A stretch of DNA of 33,114 nt, taken from positions 1 through 33,114 of the forward strand of contig JAICGY010000004.1 in NCBI GenBank assembly GCA_025922915.1. Reading direction: 5' to 3'. A program made the position numbers and the translations under genes. Source of the DNA: Candidatus Methylomirabilota bacterium (lineage in GTDB: Bacteria > Methylomirabilota > Methylomirabilia > Rokubacteriales > CSP1-6). This document shows, piece by piece, positions 18,633 through 28,875 of the stretch; the first letter of the stretch is position 1, and the number at the start of each line of letters is the position of its first letter. The notes beneath the pieces were generated by a model that searched no databases, was not told where the DNA came from, and was given only the letters and a program-made list of their open reading frames with translations.

Positions 18633-18689
18633 GGAAGGGCTCCTTGTGGGGCGAGGGGTCCTGCCGGGTCTGCAGTTTGTTCAGCGTCG

Positions 18690-18719
18690 AGTATACGGTT
18701 ACTTACAGCACGCGGGCAA
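18690..18719 (-). promoter_or_regulatory. Sigma70-like promoter for gap-pgk-tpiA-secG, overlapping the end of comF
   Basis: Minus strand TTGCCC (18719-18714), 18-nt spacer, TATACT (18695-18690), about 58 bp before the gap start. Confidence 0.5.
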
Positions 18720-19503
18720 CTGTCAGCACGCCGACCCGTGCCGCGCCCGCGGCGTGCAGCGCGCGGGCGCACTCCTCGACGGTCGTGCCCGTCGTCACGA
18801 CGTCGTCCACGAGGACGACGTGACGCCCGGCGACGGCCGGGGAGGCGACGAAGGCCCCACGCACGTTCGCCCGCCGCTCGGCGGCGCCCAGCTCCGTCTG
18901 GGGCCGGGTGGCGCGGGTGCGGGCCAGCCAGCGCCGGCGCACGCGGACGTCCAGGGCGCCGGCGATCCGTACGGCCAGCAGCGCGGCCTGGTTGAAGCCG
19001 CGCTCGGTCTGCCGGGCGCGGGCGAGGGGCACGGGCACCAGGCCCGCCACGTCCGCGGGGACGGCGGGCGCGCACTGCTCGACGACGAGCGCGGCCAGGG
19101 GCCGGGCGAGCGCGGTCATGCCGCGGAACTTGAAGGCGTGGATGGCGTCGCGCGCCACGCCGTCGTAGGCGGCGGCGGCCCGGGCCCAGTCGTACGCCGA
19201 CGAGGACCCGACGCACGCGCCGCACAGGGGCCACCGGAGATCGCCCGCGCCGGGTCCGGCGGCGGGCGGCGGAGCGTGGAGGGCCGGCAGCGGCCGGCCG
19301 CAGCGCGCGCACCAGGGGGCCGGGAGCCGGGGGATCGCCGACCAGCAGGGTCCGCAGAGCGGGTCGCGCCGGCCGGCGGCCAGGGTCGCGCCGCAGACGG
19401 GACAGAGCGCGGGAAAGAGGAGGTCGAGGGCGGCGACGCCGAGGGCGCGCAGCTCGCCGATCAGCGGGCGGACGCGGCGACCAGCGTGTTCCAGCGGTGG
19501 CAC
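18703..19503 (-). CDS. ComF family protein (zinc-finger plus phosphoribosyltransferase-like domain)
   Basis: CPVCGATL...CGPCWS...CARCGRPL, YDGVARDAIHAFKFRG, ARARQTERGFNQA, VVLVDDVVTTGTTVEECARAL. Start uncertain (GTG at 19503 or internal). Confidence 0.88.
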   Translation of the reverse strand: MPPLEHAGRRVRPLIGELRALGVAALDLLFPALCPVCGATLAAGRRDPLCGPCWSAIPRLPAPWCARCGRPLPALHAPPPAAGPGAGDLRWPLCGACVGSSSAYDWARAAAAYDGVARDAIHAFKFRGMTALARPLAALVVEQCAPAVPADVAGLVPVPLARARQTERGFNQAALLAVRIAGALDVRVRRRWLARTRATRPQTELGAAERRANVRGAFVASPAVAGRHVVLVDDVVTTGTTVEECARALHAAGAARVGVLTVARVL

Positions 19504-20402
19504 GTCGGACAGCGGTCCCGCCAGGTGGACACCGACGCCCCGCACGCCTGGCAGCGGTGAGGCCAGTCGAAGCCGTGCCCCAGCCGCAGCGCCCGCCGGT
19601 ACTCCTCGAGCGCGTCTCGCGTGTCGCCGCGCCGCTCGAACACCGCGCCGAGGAACGCGTGGACGACGGCGAGATCGGGCGCCCGCACCTCGAGCTTCTC
19701 GAAGACCTCCGCCGCCTCGTCGAGCATCTCCAGCTCGAAGTAGACGCGGCCGAGCGCGGCGGCGACGGCGAGGTCGTCGGGGGCGCGCTCGGTCGCCGAG
19801 CGGTAGAGGCCGATCATCCGCGTCGGGCGCCCCTCCTCCCGGTACACGCGCTCGAGCCGGGCGAGGACGGGCAGCGCGGGGCGCAGCTCGGCGGCGCGCT
19901 CCCAGGCGCGCACGGCCTCCCGCTGGTCGCCGGCGGCGGCGTGCGCGTCCCCGAGCGCGATGGCCGCGGGCAGGAACTGGCGATCCGCGCGCACGGAGGC
20001 ACGGAAGTGGACGATGGCGGCCGCGGGATCGTCGCGCGCCAGCCCGAGCCGGCCCGCCTCGTAGTGCCCGACCGCGAGCCATTCGGCCTCGGCCGCCCGG
20101 TCCCCAAGACTGGCCACCGCGAGCACCCTCGCCTGGAGCGCGACCGCCTCGTCCCAGTCGCCGCGCTCCACGGCCAGGTCGCGCAGCCCGCGGAGCGCGT
20201 CCGGATGCTCGGGCCATCGCTGCAGGACGAAGCGGTACAGCGTCGCCGCTTCCTCCCCGCGTCCGGCGCGCCGCGCCTCCCCCGCGCGCCGCATGGTCTC
20301 GGCCGCCTGGGGGTCCCCCACGTCGCCCCGCCGCCCGGCTCGCCGGAGCGCGCCGAGCAGCGGCCCGGAGAGGGAGAGGAGCTGGCGCAGCGAGACGGGC
20401 AT
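19461..20402 (-). CDS. TPR-repeat protein with C-terminal zinc ribbon (LapB/YciM-like architecture, no N-terminal TM)
   Basis: TPR-like helical repeats (ATLYRFVLQRWPEHPDAL, AIALGDAHAAAGDQREAVRAWERA, GRVYFELEMLDEAAEVFEKL); C-terminal CQACGASVSTWRDRCPTCHRWNTL. Confidence 0.8.
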   Translation of the reverse strand: MPVSLRQLLSLSGPLLGALRRAGRRGDVGDPQAAETMRRAGEARRAGRGEEAATLYRFVLQRWPEHPDALRGLRDLAVERGDWDEAVALQARVLAVASLGDRAAEAEWLAVGHYEAGRLGLARDDPAAAIVHFRASVRADRQFLPAAIALGDAHAAAGDQREAVRAWERAAELRPALPVLARLERVYREEGRPTRMIGLYRSATERAPDDLAVAAALGRVYFELEMLDEAAEVFEKLEVRAPDLAVVHAFLGAVFERRGDTRDALEEYRRALRLGHGFDWPHRCQACGASVSTWRDRCPTCHRWNTLVAASAR

Positions 20403-20439
20403 GGGGACGTCGGGGGCGGACGGGCGGCGGCGCGGCCGG

Positions 20440-20805
20440 TCAGCCGGCGGCCATCCGCTGCTCGTCCTCCGCGAGGCGCTGGCAGCCGATGCAAAAGCGC
20501 GCGAACGGCAGCGCCTCCAGCCGCTTGTCCGCGATGGGCTCACCGCAGCGCTCGCAGTCGCCGAACGAGCCGTCGTCGATGCGCTTCAGCGCCGCCGTCA
20601 CGTCGCGCAGCAGCCGGCTCTCGCCGTTGCCGAGCTCGAAGACGAACTCGCGCGTGTAGGCGGTGCTCGCCTGGTCGCCCAGGTCCTTGTTGGAATCGTC
20701 CTGCTGGTCCTTGTACAGCACGGTACGACCCACGACGTCGGAGAGCTGGCGCTGCTTCTCGAGCAGCTGCGCCCGGAAGCGCGCCAGACGGTCCTTCTTC
20801 ATCAC
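20440..20805 (-). CDS. DksA/TraR-type C4 zinc-finger protein
   Basis: FRAQLLEKQRQL..., LLRDVTAALKRIDDGSFGDCERCGEPIADKRLEALPFARFCIGCQRLAE. Confidence 0.92.
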   Translation of the reverse strand: MMKKDRLARFRAQLLEKQRQLSDVVGRTVLYKDQQDDSNKDLGDQASTAYTREFVFELGNGESRLLRDVTAALKRIDDGSFGDCERCGEPIADKRLEALPFARFCIGCQRLAEDEQRMAAG

Positions 20806-20883
20806 GTCCTCCCCTGCGAGACGCCGCGCGACGGCGCGCGTTCGTCGTACGCTAGCATCGCTCGGGGCGGAGGCGCAAGGCGA

Positions 20884-21240
20884 TCAGCCGCCGTCCACGG
20901 CGAGAGACGGTGCGTCGCCCCACAGCCGCTCGAGGGCGTAGTAGGCGCGCGTGTCCTCGAGGAAGACGTGCATGAGCACGTCGCCGTAGTCGAGCAGGAC
21001 CCAGCCGCTGTCCGGCTGCCCCTCGGCGTGCCGCGGGCGCACGCCGTCCGCCTTGAGCGTCTCCCGGATGGCGTCGATGATCGTGTCGACGTGGGTCACC
21101 GAGCGGCCGCTGCAGACCAGGAAGTAGTCCGCGACGCTCGACACGGCGTGGACGTCGAGCACGACCAGGTCGACGGCCTTCTTCTCGAGCGCGGCCCGCG
21201 CGGCGCGCCGCGCCGTCCGCTCGGCGGACGGGAGGCTCAC
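20884..21240 (-). CDS. rsfS: Ribosome silencing factor RsfS
   Basis: ALEKKAVDLVVLDVHAVSSVADYFLVCSGRSVTHVDTIIDAIRETL, GWVLLDYGDVLMHVFLEDTRAYYALERLWGD; GTG start overlaps nadD stop. Confidence 0.94.
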   Translation of the reverse strand: MSLPSAERTARRAARAALEKKAVDLVVLDVHAVSSVADYFLVCSGRSVTHVDTIIDAIRETLKADGVRPRHAEGQPDSGWVLLDYGDVLMHVFLEDTRAYYALERLWGDAPSLAVDGG

Positions 21241-21884
21241 CGGGTGTCGTACAGGCCGCGGGCGCGTACGTGCGCGACCACCGCGGGCGGCATGCGGTAG
21301 GCGACCGACCGTCCCTCGCGGAACCGCCGGCGCAGGTCGGAGGCCGAGATCGGCAGCGACGTCGCGTGGACGACCAGGACGCCCGCCGCCGGCGTGGGCC
21401 CGTCGCTCACGGTGACCAGGCCGCCGGGCACGCCGATCCCGCGGAGCACCTTCTGGGCGGCGGCGCCGGCGGGGTCGAACGCGCTGCCCGTTCGCGGCAC
21501 CACCGCGAGTCGCGCGAGGGCCGCGATCCGGCGGGGCTCGCGCCACGCGAGGAGATCCAGGAACGTCTCCGACCCGAGCAGCAGGGTCAGCTCGTCGCCG
21601 GTGGTGCGGAGGCTCTCCAGCGTGTCGACGGTGTACGACGGGCCCGACCGTCGCAGCTCCAGGTCGGACACGGCGAACCCCGGATGGTCGCCGATGGCGA
21701 GGCGCACCATCTCGAAGCGGTCGGCGGCCGGTGCGAGCTGACCGTTGGGCTTGTGCGGCGGCGCGGCGGCCGGCACGAAGAGCACCCGGTCGACGGGAAG
21801 CCGTTCCAGGATCTCGTCGGCCAGGAGCAGGTGCCCGTAGTGGACGGGATTGAAGGAGCCGCCGAAGACCGCGACGCGGGTCAA
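21237..21884 (-). CDS. nadD: Nicotinate-nucleotide adenylyltransferase
   Basis: MTRVAVFGGSFNPVHYGHLLLADEILERLPVDRVLFVPAAAPPHK, LPISASDLRRRFREGRSVAYRMPPAVV. Confidence 0.95.
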   Translation of the reverse strand: MTRVAVFGGSFNPVHYGHLLLADEILERLPVDRVLFVPAAAPPHKPNGQLAPAADRFEMVRLAIGDHPGFAVSDLELRRSGPSYTVDTLESLRTTGDELTLLLGSETFLDLLAWREPRRIAALARLAVVPRTGSAFDPAGAAAQKVLRGIGVPGGLVTVSDGPTPAAGVLVVHATSLPISASDLRRRFREGRSVAYRMPPAVVAHVRARGLYDTR

Positions 21885-21888
21885 CGGC

Positions 21889-23145
21889 CTAGTCCCGCAC
21901 CTGCCCGTCCCCGTGGACGACGAACTTGGTGGTCGTCAGCTCGCGCACGCCGACCGGACCCCGCGCGTGGAGCCGGGAGGTGGAGATGCCCATCTCCGCG
22001 CCCATGCCGAACTGGTTGCCGTCGACGAGCCGCGTGGAGGCGTTCACGAGCACGGCCGCCGCGTCCACCTCGCGCGTGAACCGGCGCGCGCGGACGAGGT
22101 CGCGCGTGACGATCGCCTCGGCGAGGCCGGAGCCGTGGCGCCGGATGTGGGCGATGGCCTCGTCGAGCCCGTCCACGACCCGGATCGCGAGGATCAGGTC
22201 GAGGTACTCCTCGTCCCAGTCCGACGGCGAGGCCGGGCGGGCCGCCGGGAGCAGCGCGCAGGCGCGCGGACAGCCGCGCAGCGCCACCCCGGCGTCGGCG
22301 AGGAGGGCGCCGACCGCCGGCAGGAAGGATGCGGCCACGCTCGCGTCCACCAGGAGCGTCTCGAGCGCGTTGCAGACCGACGGGCGATGGGTCTTGGCGT
22401 TCAGCACGATGGCCGCCGCCATGTCGAGGTCCGCGCCGCCGTCCACGTAGACGTGCACGAGCCCCTTGTCGTGCTTGAGCACGGGCACCCGCGAGTGCCG
22501 GCTCACCCAGCGCACGAACTCCTCGCCCCCGCGCGGGATGACGAGGTCGATGAGCTCGTCCTGCTCGAGCATGGCCGCGACGGCGGCCCGGTCCGTCACG
22601 TCGATGAACTGGATGGCCGCGGGCGGCCCTCCCGCCTTCTCCAGCGCCTTGGCCATGACGGCGGCGATGAGGCCGTTCGACTCCACCGCCTCGCTGCCGC
22701 CCCGGAGCACCACCGCGTTGCCGGCCTTGACGCAGAGGCCGGCGGCGTCGGCGGTGACGTTCGGGCGCGACTCGTAGATGAAGCCGATGACGCCCAGCGG
22801 GACCCGCACCCGCTGGATCTCGATGCCGCTGGGGCGGCGCCAGGTCTCCACGACCTCGCCCACGGGGTCCGGGAGCGCGGCGATCTGGCGCAGCCCGATC
22901 GCCATCTCCTCGATCCGCGGCTCGGTCAGGGTGAGGCGGTCCAGGAACGCCCGCGTGACGCCGGCGGCGCGGGCGCGCTCGAGATCCTGCCGGTTCGCGT
23001 CGGTGAGCGCCCGGACCTTCTCCTCGAGGCCGCGGGCCATCGCGAGGAGCGCCTCGTTCTTCACGCGCGTGGGGGCGACCGCGAGGCCGCGGGCCGCCTC
23101 CCGGGCCGCCCGGGCCTTGCTCTCGACGAGGCTCTTCACGTCCAT
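21889..23145 (-). CDS. proA: Glutamate-5-semialdehyde dehydrogenase (gamma-glutamyl phosphate reductase)
   Basis: RVPLGVIGFIYESRPNVTADAAGLCVKAGNAVVLRGGSEA, NAKTHRPSVCNALETLLV, FGMGAEMGISTSRLHARGPVGVRELTT. Confidence 0.95.
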   Translation of the reverse strand: MDVKSLVESKARAAREAARGLAVAPTRVKNEALLAMARGLEEKVRALTDANRQDLERARAAGVTRAFLDRLTLTEPRIEEMAIGLRQIAALPDPVGEVVETWRRPSGIEIQRVRVPLGVIGFIYESRPNVTADAAGLCVKAGNAVVLRGGSEAVESNGLIAAVMAKALEKAGGPPAAIQFIDVTDRAAVAAMLEQDELIDLVIPRGGEEFVRWVSRHSRVPVLKHDKGLVHVYVDGGADLDMAAAIVLNAKTHRPSVCNALETLLVDASVAASFLPAVGALLADAGVALRGCPRACALLPAARPASPSDWDEEYLDLILAIRVVDGLDEAIAHIRRHGSGLAEAIVTRDLVRARRFTREVDAAAVLVNASTRLVDGNQFGMGAEMGISTSRLHARGPVGVRELTTTKFVVHGDGQVRD

Positions 23146-23167
23146 CCGGTCTCCCCCGCTGCCGGCG

Positions 23168-25612
<2,445 letters not shown>

Positions 25613-25619
25613 GACCTCG

Positions 25620-25931
25620 TTACACCTCGATCCCGGTGATGCGGACGGTCGTCACCGGCTGGCGGTGGCCGTGGTGCCGGCGGTAGTTCTTGCGCCGCTT
25701 GAACTTCACCACGGTCACCTTCTTCGCCCTGCCCTGGCTCACCACCTCGCCCCGGACGCGGGCGTTGCGCAGCCCATCCGGCGTGGTGATGAGATCCCCG
25801 TCCCGCGACACCAGCAGCACGGACCCGAACTCGACCGGGGCCCCCTTGTCGCCCGCGAGCTTCTCGACCGAGATCACCTGGCCGGGCGACACGCGGTACT
25901 GCCGGCCCCCTGTCGCGATCACCGCTTCCAT
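25620..25931 (-). CDS. rplU: 50S ribosomal protein L21
   Basis: [41 protein letters not shown]...[28 protein letters not shown]. Confidence 0.96.
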   Translation of the reverse strand: MEAVIATGGRQYRVSPGQVISVEKLAGDKGAPVEFGSVLLVSRDGDLITTPDGLRNARVRGEVVSQGRAKKVTVVKFKRRKNYRRHHGHRQPVTTVRITGIEV

Positions 25932-25976
25932 GGACTCCTCTACGCTTCCCCGGTGTGTGTGGTGTGACGGCCGTCT

Positions 25977-26006
25977 ATAAGACCACACATCGTCGGGCCC
26001 CGTCAA
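25977..26006 (-). promoter_or_regulatory. Putative sigma70-like promoter for rplU-rpmA-obg
   Basis: Minus strand TTGACG (26006-26001), 18-nt spacer, TCTTAT (25982-25977), in the gap between the sigma factor stop and rplU. Confidence 0.4.
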
Positions 26007-26016
26007 CACGCCGCGC

Positions 26017-26625
26017 TCACGCGGGGCGCAGATACTCCGCGAGCTGCTTGCGCACGAACAGCCGCGAGCGGTGTACCCGCGACTTCACGGCGGGCAGGCT
26101 GATGCCGAGCGCCTCGGCGATGTCCGGGTTCGACAGCCCCTCCACGTCGTGGAGGACGAGGGCCGTTCGGTAGTCCGGGGGCAGCCCGTCGATCGCCCGC
26201 TCCAGCACCTCGCGCAGCTCGCCCTGCAGCGCGCGCTCGTCCACGCGGTTCGACCAGTCGTCCATCGGCTCGAAGTGCCGGCCGTCCACGTCGAGCGCGG
26301 GGAGCACGTCGTCCAGCCCGATCTCGCGCGCCCGGCTCCGCCGCGCGCGGAGCTTCTGGTACGCCGCGTTCGCGGTGATGCGGTAGAGCCACGAGCCGAA
26401 CGCCGACTCGCCCTTGAAGGTGTGGATCTTCCGGGCCGCCGTCCACAGGGCGTCCTGGGCCGCCTCCTGGGCGTCCTCGTTGGACCCCGTGATGCGGACG
26501 GCCAGCCGGTACACGCGGTCGCCGTAACGCTCGACCAGCTGCTCGGCCGCCTCCGGGTCCTCCCGGCGCAGCCCGTCGACGAGCTCGGCGTCGACGTCCG
26601 GTCGCGTGCGCGGCGCCACGTTCAT
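26017..26625 (-). CDS. RNA polymerase sigma factor, sigma-70 family, ECF-like
   Basis: Region 2 (ALWTAARKIHTFKGESAFGSWLYRITANAAYQKLRARR) and region 4 (IDGLPPDYRTALVLHDVEGLSNPDIAEALGISLPAVKSRVHRSRLFVRKQL). Confidence 0.93.
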   Translation of the reverse strand: MNVAPRTRPDVDAELVDGLRREDPEAAEQLVERYGDRVYRLAVRITGSNEDAQEAAQDALWTAARKIHTFKGESAFGSWLYRITANAAYQKLRARRSRAREIGLDDVLPALDVDGRHFEPMDDWSNRVDERALQGELREVLERAIDGLPPDYRTALVLHDVEGLSNPDIAEALGISLPAVKSRVHRSRLFVRKQLAEYLRPA

Positions 26626-27257
26626 CGCCCCGCCTCGTAGAGCGCCAGGTAGCGCTTCAGCTCGCGTACGCACTGCTCCATCACGCCGATGTCCTTCGTG
26701 ACCTTGGTGAGGAGGATCGCGCCCTCCAGGGCCGCCACCAGGAAATGCGCGACCGGCTCGGCATCGCAGTCCGCGCTCACCTCGCCGCGCGCCTGGGCCT
26801 CGCGGAGCGCCGTCATCAGCCGCCCCCGCCACGCCTCGAAGACCGACGCCAGCCGGGCGCGGAATCCCTCGTGCACGTCGGAGAGCTCGGAGGCCAGGTT
26901 GCCCATGGCGCAGCCTCCCACGCAGTTGCGCTCGCGCTGGGCCTCCAGCACCCGATCCAGGAAGCAGCGGATCTGGCCGAGCCGGGGCTGCCCCGGTTCC
27001 GAGAAGCACGGGTCGAGGGTGCGCTCGACGAACCGGGCGACGATCCGGTCGAGGATCGCGTAGCCCAGGTCTTCCTTGCTGCGGAAGTGGTAATAGAAGT
27101 TGCCCTTGCCCACGCCGCTGGCGCGCAGGACCTCGTCGAGGGCCGTGTTCTGGTAGCCCCGCAGGTGCATCAGGCGGGTGGCTGCCTCGACGATGGCCTC
27201 GCGCGTGGCCCGACTCTGCCGGGCCCGGCTCCCCTCGATCTCGGTCCTGGCGCTCAT
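26622..27257 (-). CDS. TetR/AcrR family transcriptional regulator
   Basis: N-terminal HTH: REAIVEAATRLMHLRGYQNTALDEVLRASGVGKGNFYYHFRSKEDLGYAILD; C-terminal NCVGGCAMGNLASELSD. ATG at 27257; stop overlaps sigma factor start. Confidence 0.94.
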   Translation of the reverse strand: MSARTEIEGSRARQSRATREAIVEAATRLMHLRGYQNTALDEVLRASGVGKGNFYYHFRSKEDLGYAILDRIVARFVERTLDPCFSEPGQPRLGQIRCFLDRVLEAQRERNCVGGCAMGNLASELSDVHEGFRARLASVFEAWRGRLMTALREAQARGEVSADCDAEPVAHFLVAALEGAILLTKVTKDIGVMEQCVRELKRYLALYEAGR

Positions 27258-27259
27258 CT

Positions 27260-27277
27260 GTACCAACCAGTCGGTAC
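27260..27277. promoter_or_regulatory. Putative TetR-family operator (18-bp near-perfect inverted repeat)
   Basis: gtaccaaccagtcggtac: half-sites GTACCAACC and (reverse complement) GTACCGACT match at 7 of 9 positions; lies 2 bp upstream of the tetR start codon. Confidence 0.7.
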
Positions 27278-27280
27278 ACA

Positions 27281-27310
27281 ACCCTAAACCAACCCCCCGC
27301 ACCCGGTCAA
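27281..27310 (-). promoter_or_regulatory. Putative promoter for the tetR-sigma pair
   Basis: Minus strand TTGACC (27310-27305), 18-nt spacer, TAGGGT (27286-27281); predicted start site falls in the 27260-27277 inverted repeat. Confidence 0.45.
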
Positions 27311-27350
27311 TCCCGGCCGACCGCCCCGTCGATCCCGCCCGGTCAATCCC
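27302..27350. repeat. Short direct repeat CCCGGTCAATCCC x2 with a degenerate middle copy
   Basis: Exact 13-mers at 27302-27314 and 27338-27350; CCCGTCGATCCC at 27325-27336. Confidence 0.6.
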
Positions 27351-27383
27351 CAGGTCGGCCGGAACCGGGGCCGGGGCTCGAGC

Positions 27384-27408
27384 ACCGCCCCGGCTTCGCC
27401 GGGGCGGT
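27384..27408 (-). terminator. GC-rich hairpin downstream of nuoN, candidate terminator
   Basis: ACCGCCCCGG-CTTCG-CCGGGGCGGT, 10-bp perfect stem, about 50 bp after nuoN stop; no U-tract. Confidence 0.5.
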
Positions 27409-27456
27409 TGCGAGCGTCGGGGGGGGGGTGGGGGGCGCCCGGAGGCCCCCACGCAG

Positions 27457-28875
27457 CTAAAACAGCGGCGCGGCCACGCGAAGCGCGGCCATGACGACGG
27501 GCTTCGGATAGAGGCCGAGGAGCACGACGCCCAGCGCGCAGAGGAGCACCGAGAGGGCGAGCGTCGGCGACAGCGGGACCCGACCGGGACGGTCCGGGGG
27601 CTCGATGTACATCTTCCTGGCGACGACCAGGTAGTAGAAGAGCGCCACGACGGTCAGGATGGCGCCGAGCAGCACGAGCCAGTAGAGCCCCTGCTCGGCG
27701 GCTGCCCAGAAGACGTAGAGCTTCGCCCAGAACCCGGCCACGAACGGGATGCCGCCGAGCGAGAGCAGGAACAGCAGCATCGCCAGGGCGAGCAGCGGCG
27801 AGCGCTGGGCGAGGCCGCGGAAGGCGCTGATCGCCTCGGACCCCTCGGCGCGCGCGAGTGCCTCCACGACCAGGAAGGCTCCCATGTTCCCGAAGACATA
27901 GGCGACCAGGTAGAAGAGCACCATCGCCGTGCCCGATGCGGAGGCGGCGGCGACCCCGACCAGCATGTAGCCGATCTGCGCGATCCCGGAGTAGGCCAGC
28001 AGGCGCTTGGCGTTCTGCTGCGGGATCGCCATCAGGTTGCCGGTCAGCATCGTCACCGTCGCGAGGGCGGCCGCGATCGGCACCCACGCCGCGGCGTGCG
28101 CGCCGGTGCCCTCGAAGTACACGCGGAAGAGCGCCACGAATCCGGCCGCCTTCGGCGCCACGCTGAGCCAGGCGACGAAGGGCGTGGGGCCGGCCTCGTA
28201 GGTGTCCGGCACCCACATGTGGAACGGGAACGCCGCGACCTTGAACAGGAACCCCACGAGGGCGAGCAGCAGGCCGAGCTGCAGCAGCGGATGGTCGCCG
28301 TCGAGGGCCCGGGCCACGGCGCCCAGGTCGGTGCTGCCGACCGCGCCGTAGACGAAGGACAGCCCGTAGGCCATGACGGCCGAGGACACGGAGCCGACGA
28401 GGAAGAACTTCAGGGAGGCCTCCACGGCCTCCCCCTCGCTCTTGCGGAAGCCGGCGAGGACGTACAGCGGGATCGACATCAGCTCGAAGGCCACGAACAG
28501 CACGATGAGGTCCCGGGCGGACGCGAGCACGAGCATCCCGAGCAGGGAGGCCAGCACCAGCACGTGGTACTCGGCCGCCCGCCGCGCGAAGGCGCGCTCC
28601 GGCAGCGAGATGCCCGCCAGGAGCCCGATGAAGGTCGCGGTCAGGAAGAGCCGCTTCACGAACAGGGCGAGGCCGTCCTGCACGAAGCGGCCGCCCAGGG
28701 CGGGGCCCGCCGGCTCCAGGAGCAGGGCGACGGCCAGCAGGGCCAGCACCCCGAGCGTCGCCAGCCAGGCGATCGGGCGGCGGTCGTCCCCGCGGGCGAG
28801 AAGACCGGCCACGAACACCGCCACGAGCAGCGCGCCGAGGCCGAGCTCGAGCGCGAACGGGCCGAGTCCGCTCAC
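27457..28875 (-). CDS. nuoN: NADH-quinone oxidoreductase subunit N (cluster 2)
   Basis: Antiporter-like subunit: AFELMSIPLYVLAGFRKSEGEAVEASLKFFLVGSVSSAVMAYGLSFVYG, FKVAAFPFHMWVPDTYEAGPTPFVAWLSVAPKAAGF. GTG at 28875 overlaps nuoM stop (GTGA). Confidence 0.94.
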   Translation of the reverse strand: MSGLGPFALELGLGALLVAVFVAGLLARGDDRRPIAWLATLGVLALLAVALLLEPAGPALGGRFVQDGLALFVKRLFLTATFIGLLAGISLPERAFARRAAEYHVLVLASLLGMLVLASARDLIVLFVAFELMSIPLYVLAGFRKSEGEAVEASLKFFLVGSVSSAVMAYGLSFVYGAVGSTDLGAVARALDGDHPLLQLGLLLALVGFLFKVAAFPFHMWVPDTYEAGPTPFVAWLSVAPKAAGFVALFRVYFEGTGAHAAAWVPIAAALATVTMLTGNLMAIPQQNAKRLLAYSGIAQIGYMLVGVAAASASGTAMVLFYLVAYVFGNMGAFLVVEALARAEGSEAISAFRGLAQRSPLLALAMLLFLLSLGGIPFVAGFWAKLYVFWAAAEQGLYWLVLLGAILTVVALFYYLVVARKMYIEPPDRPGRVPLSPTLALSVLLCALGVVLLGLYPKPVVMAALRVAAPLF

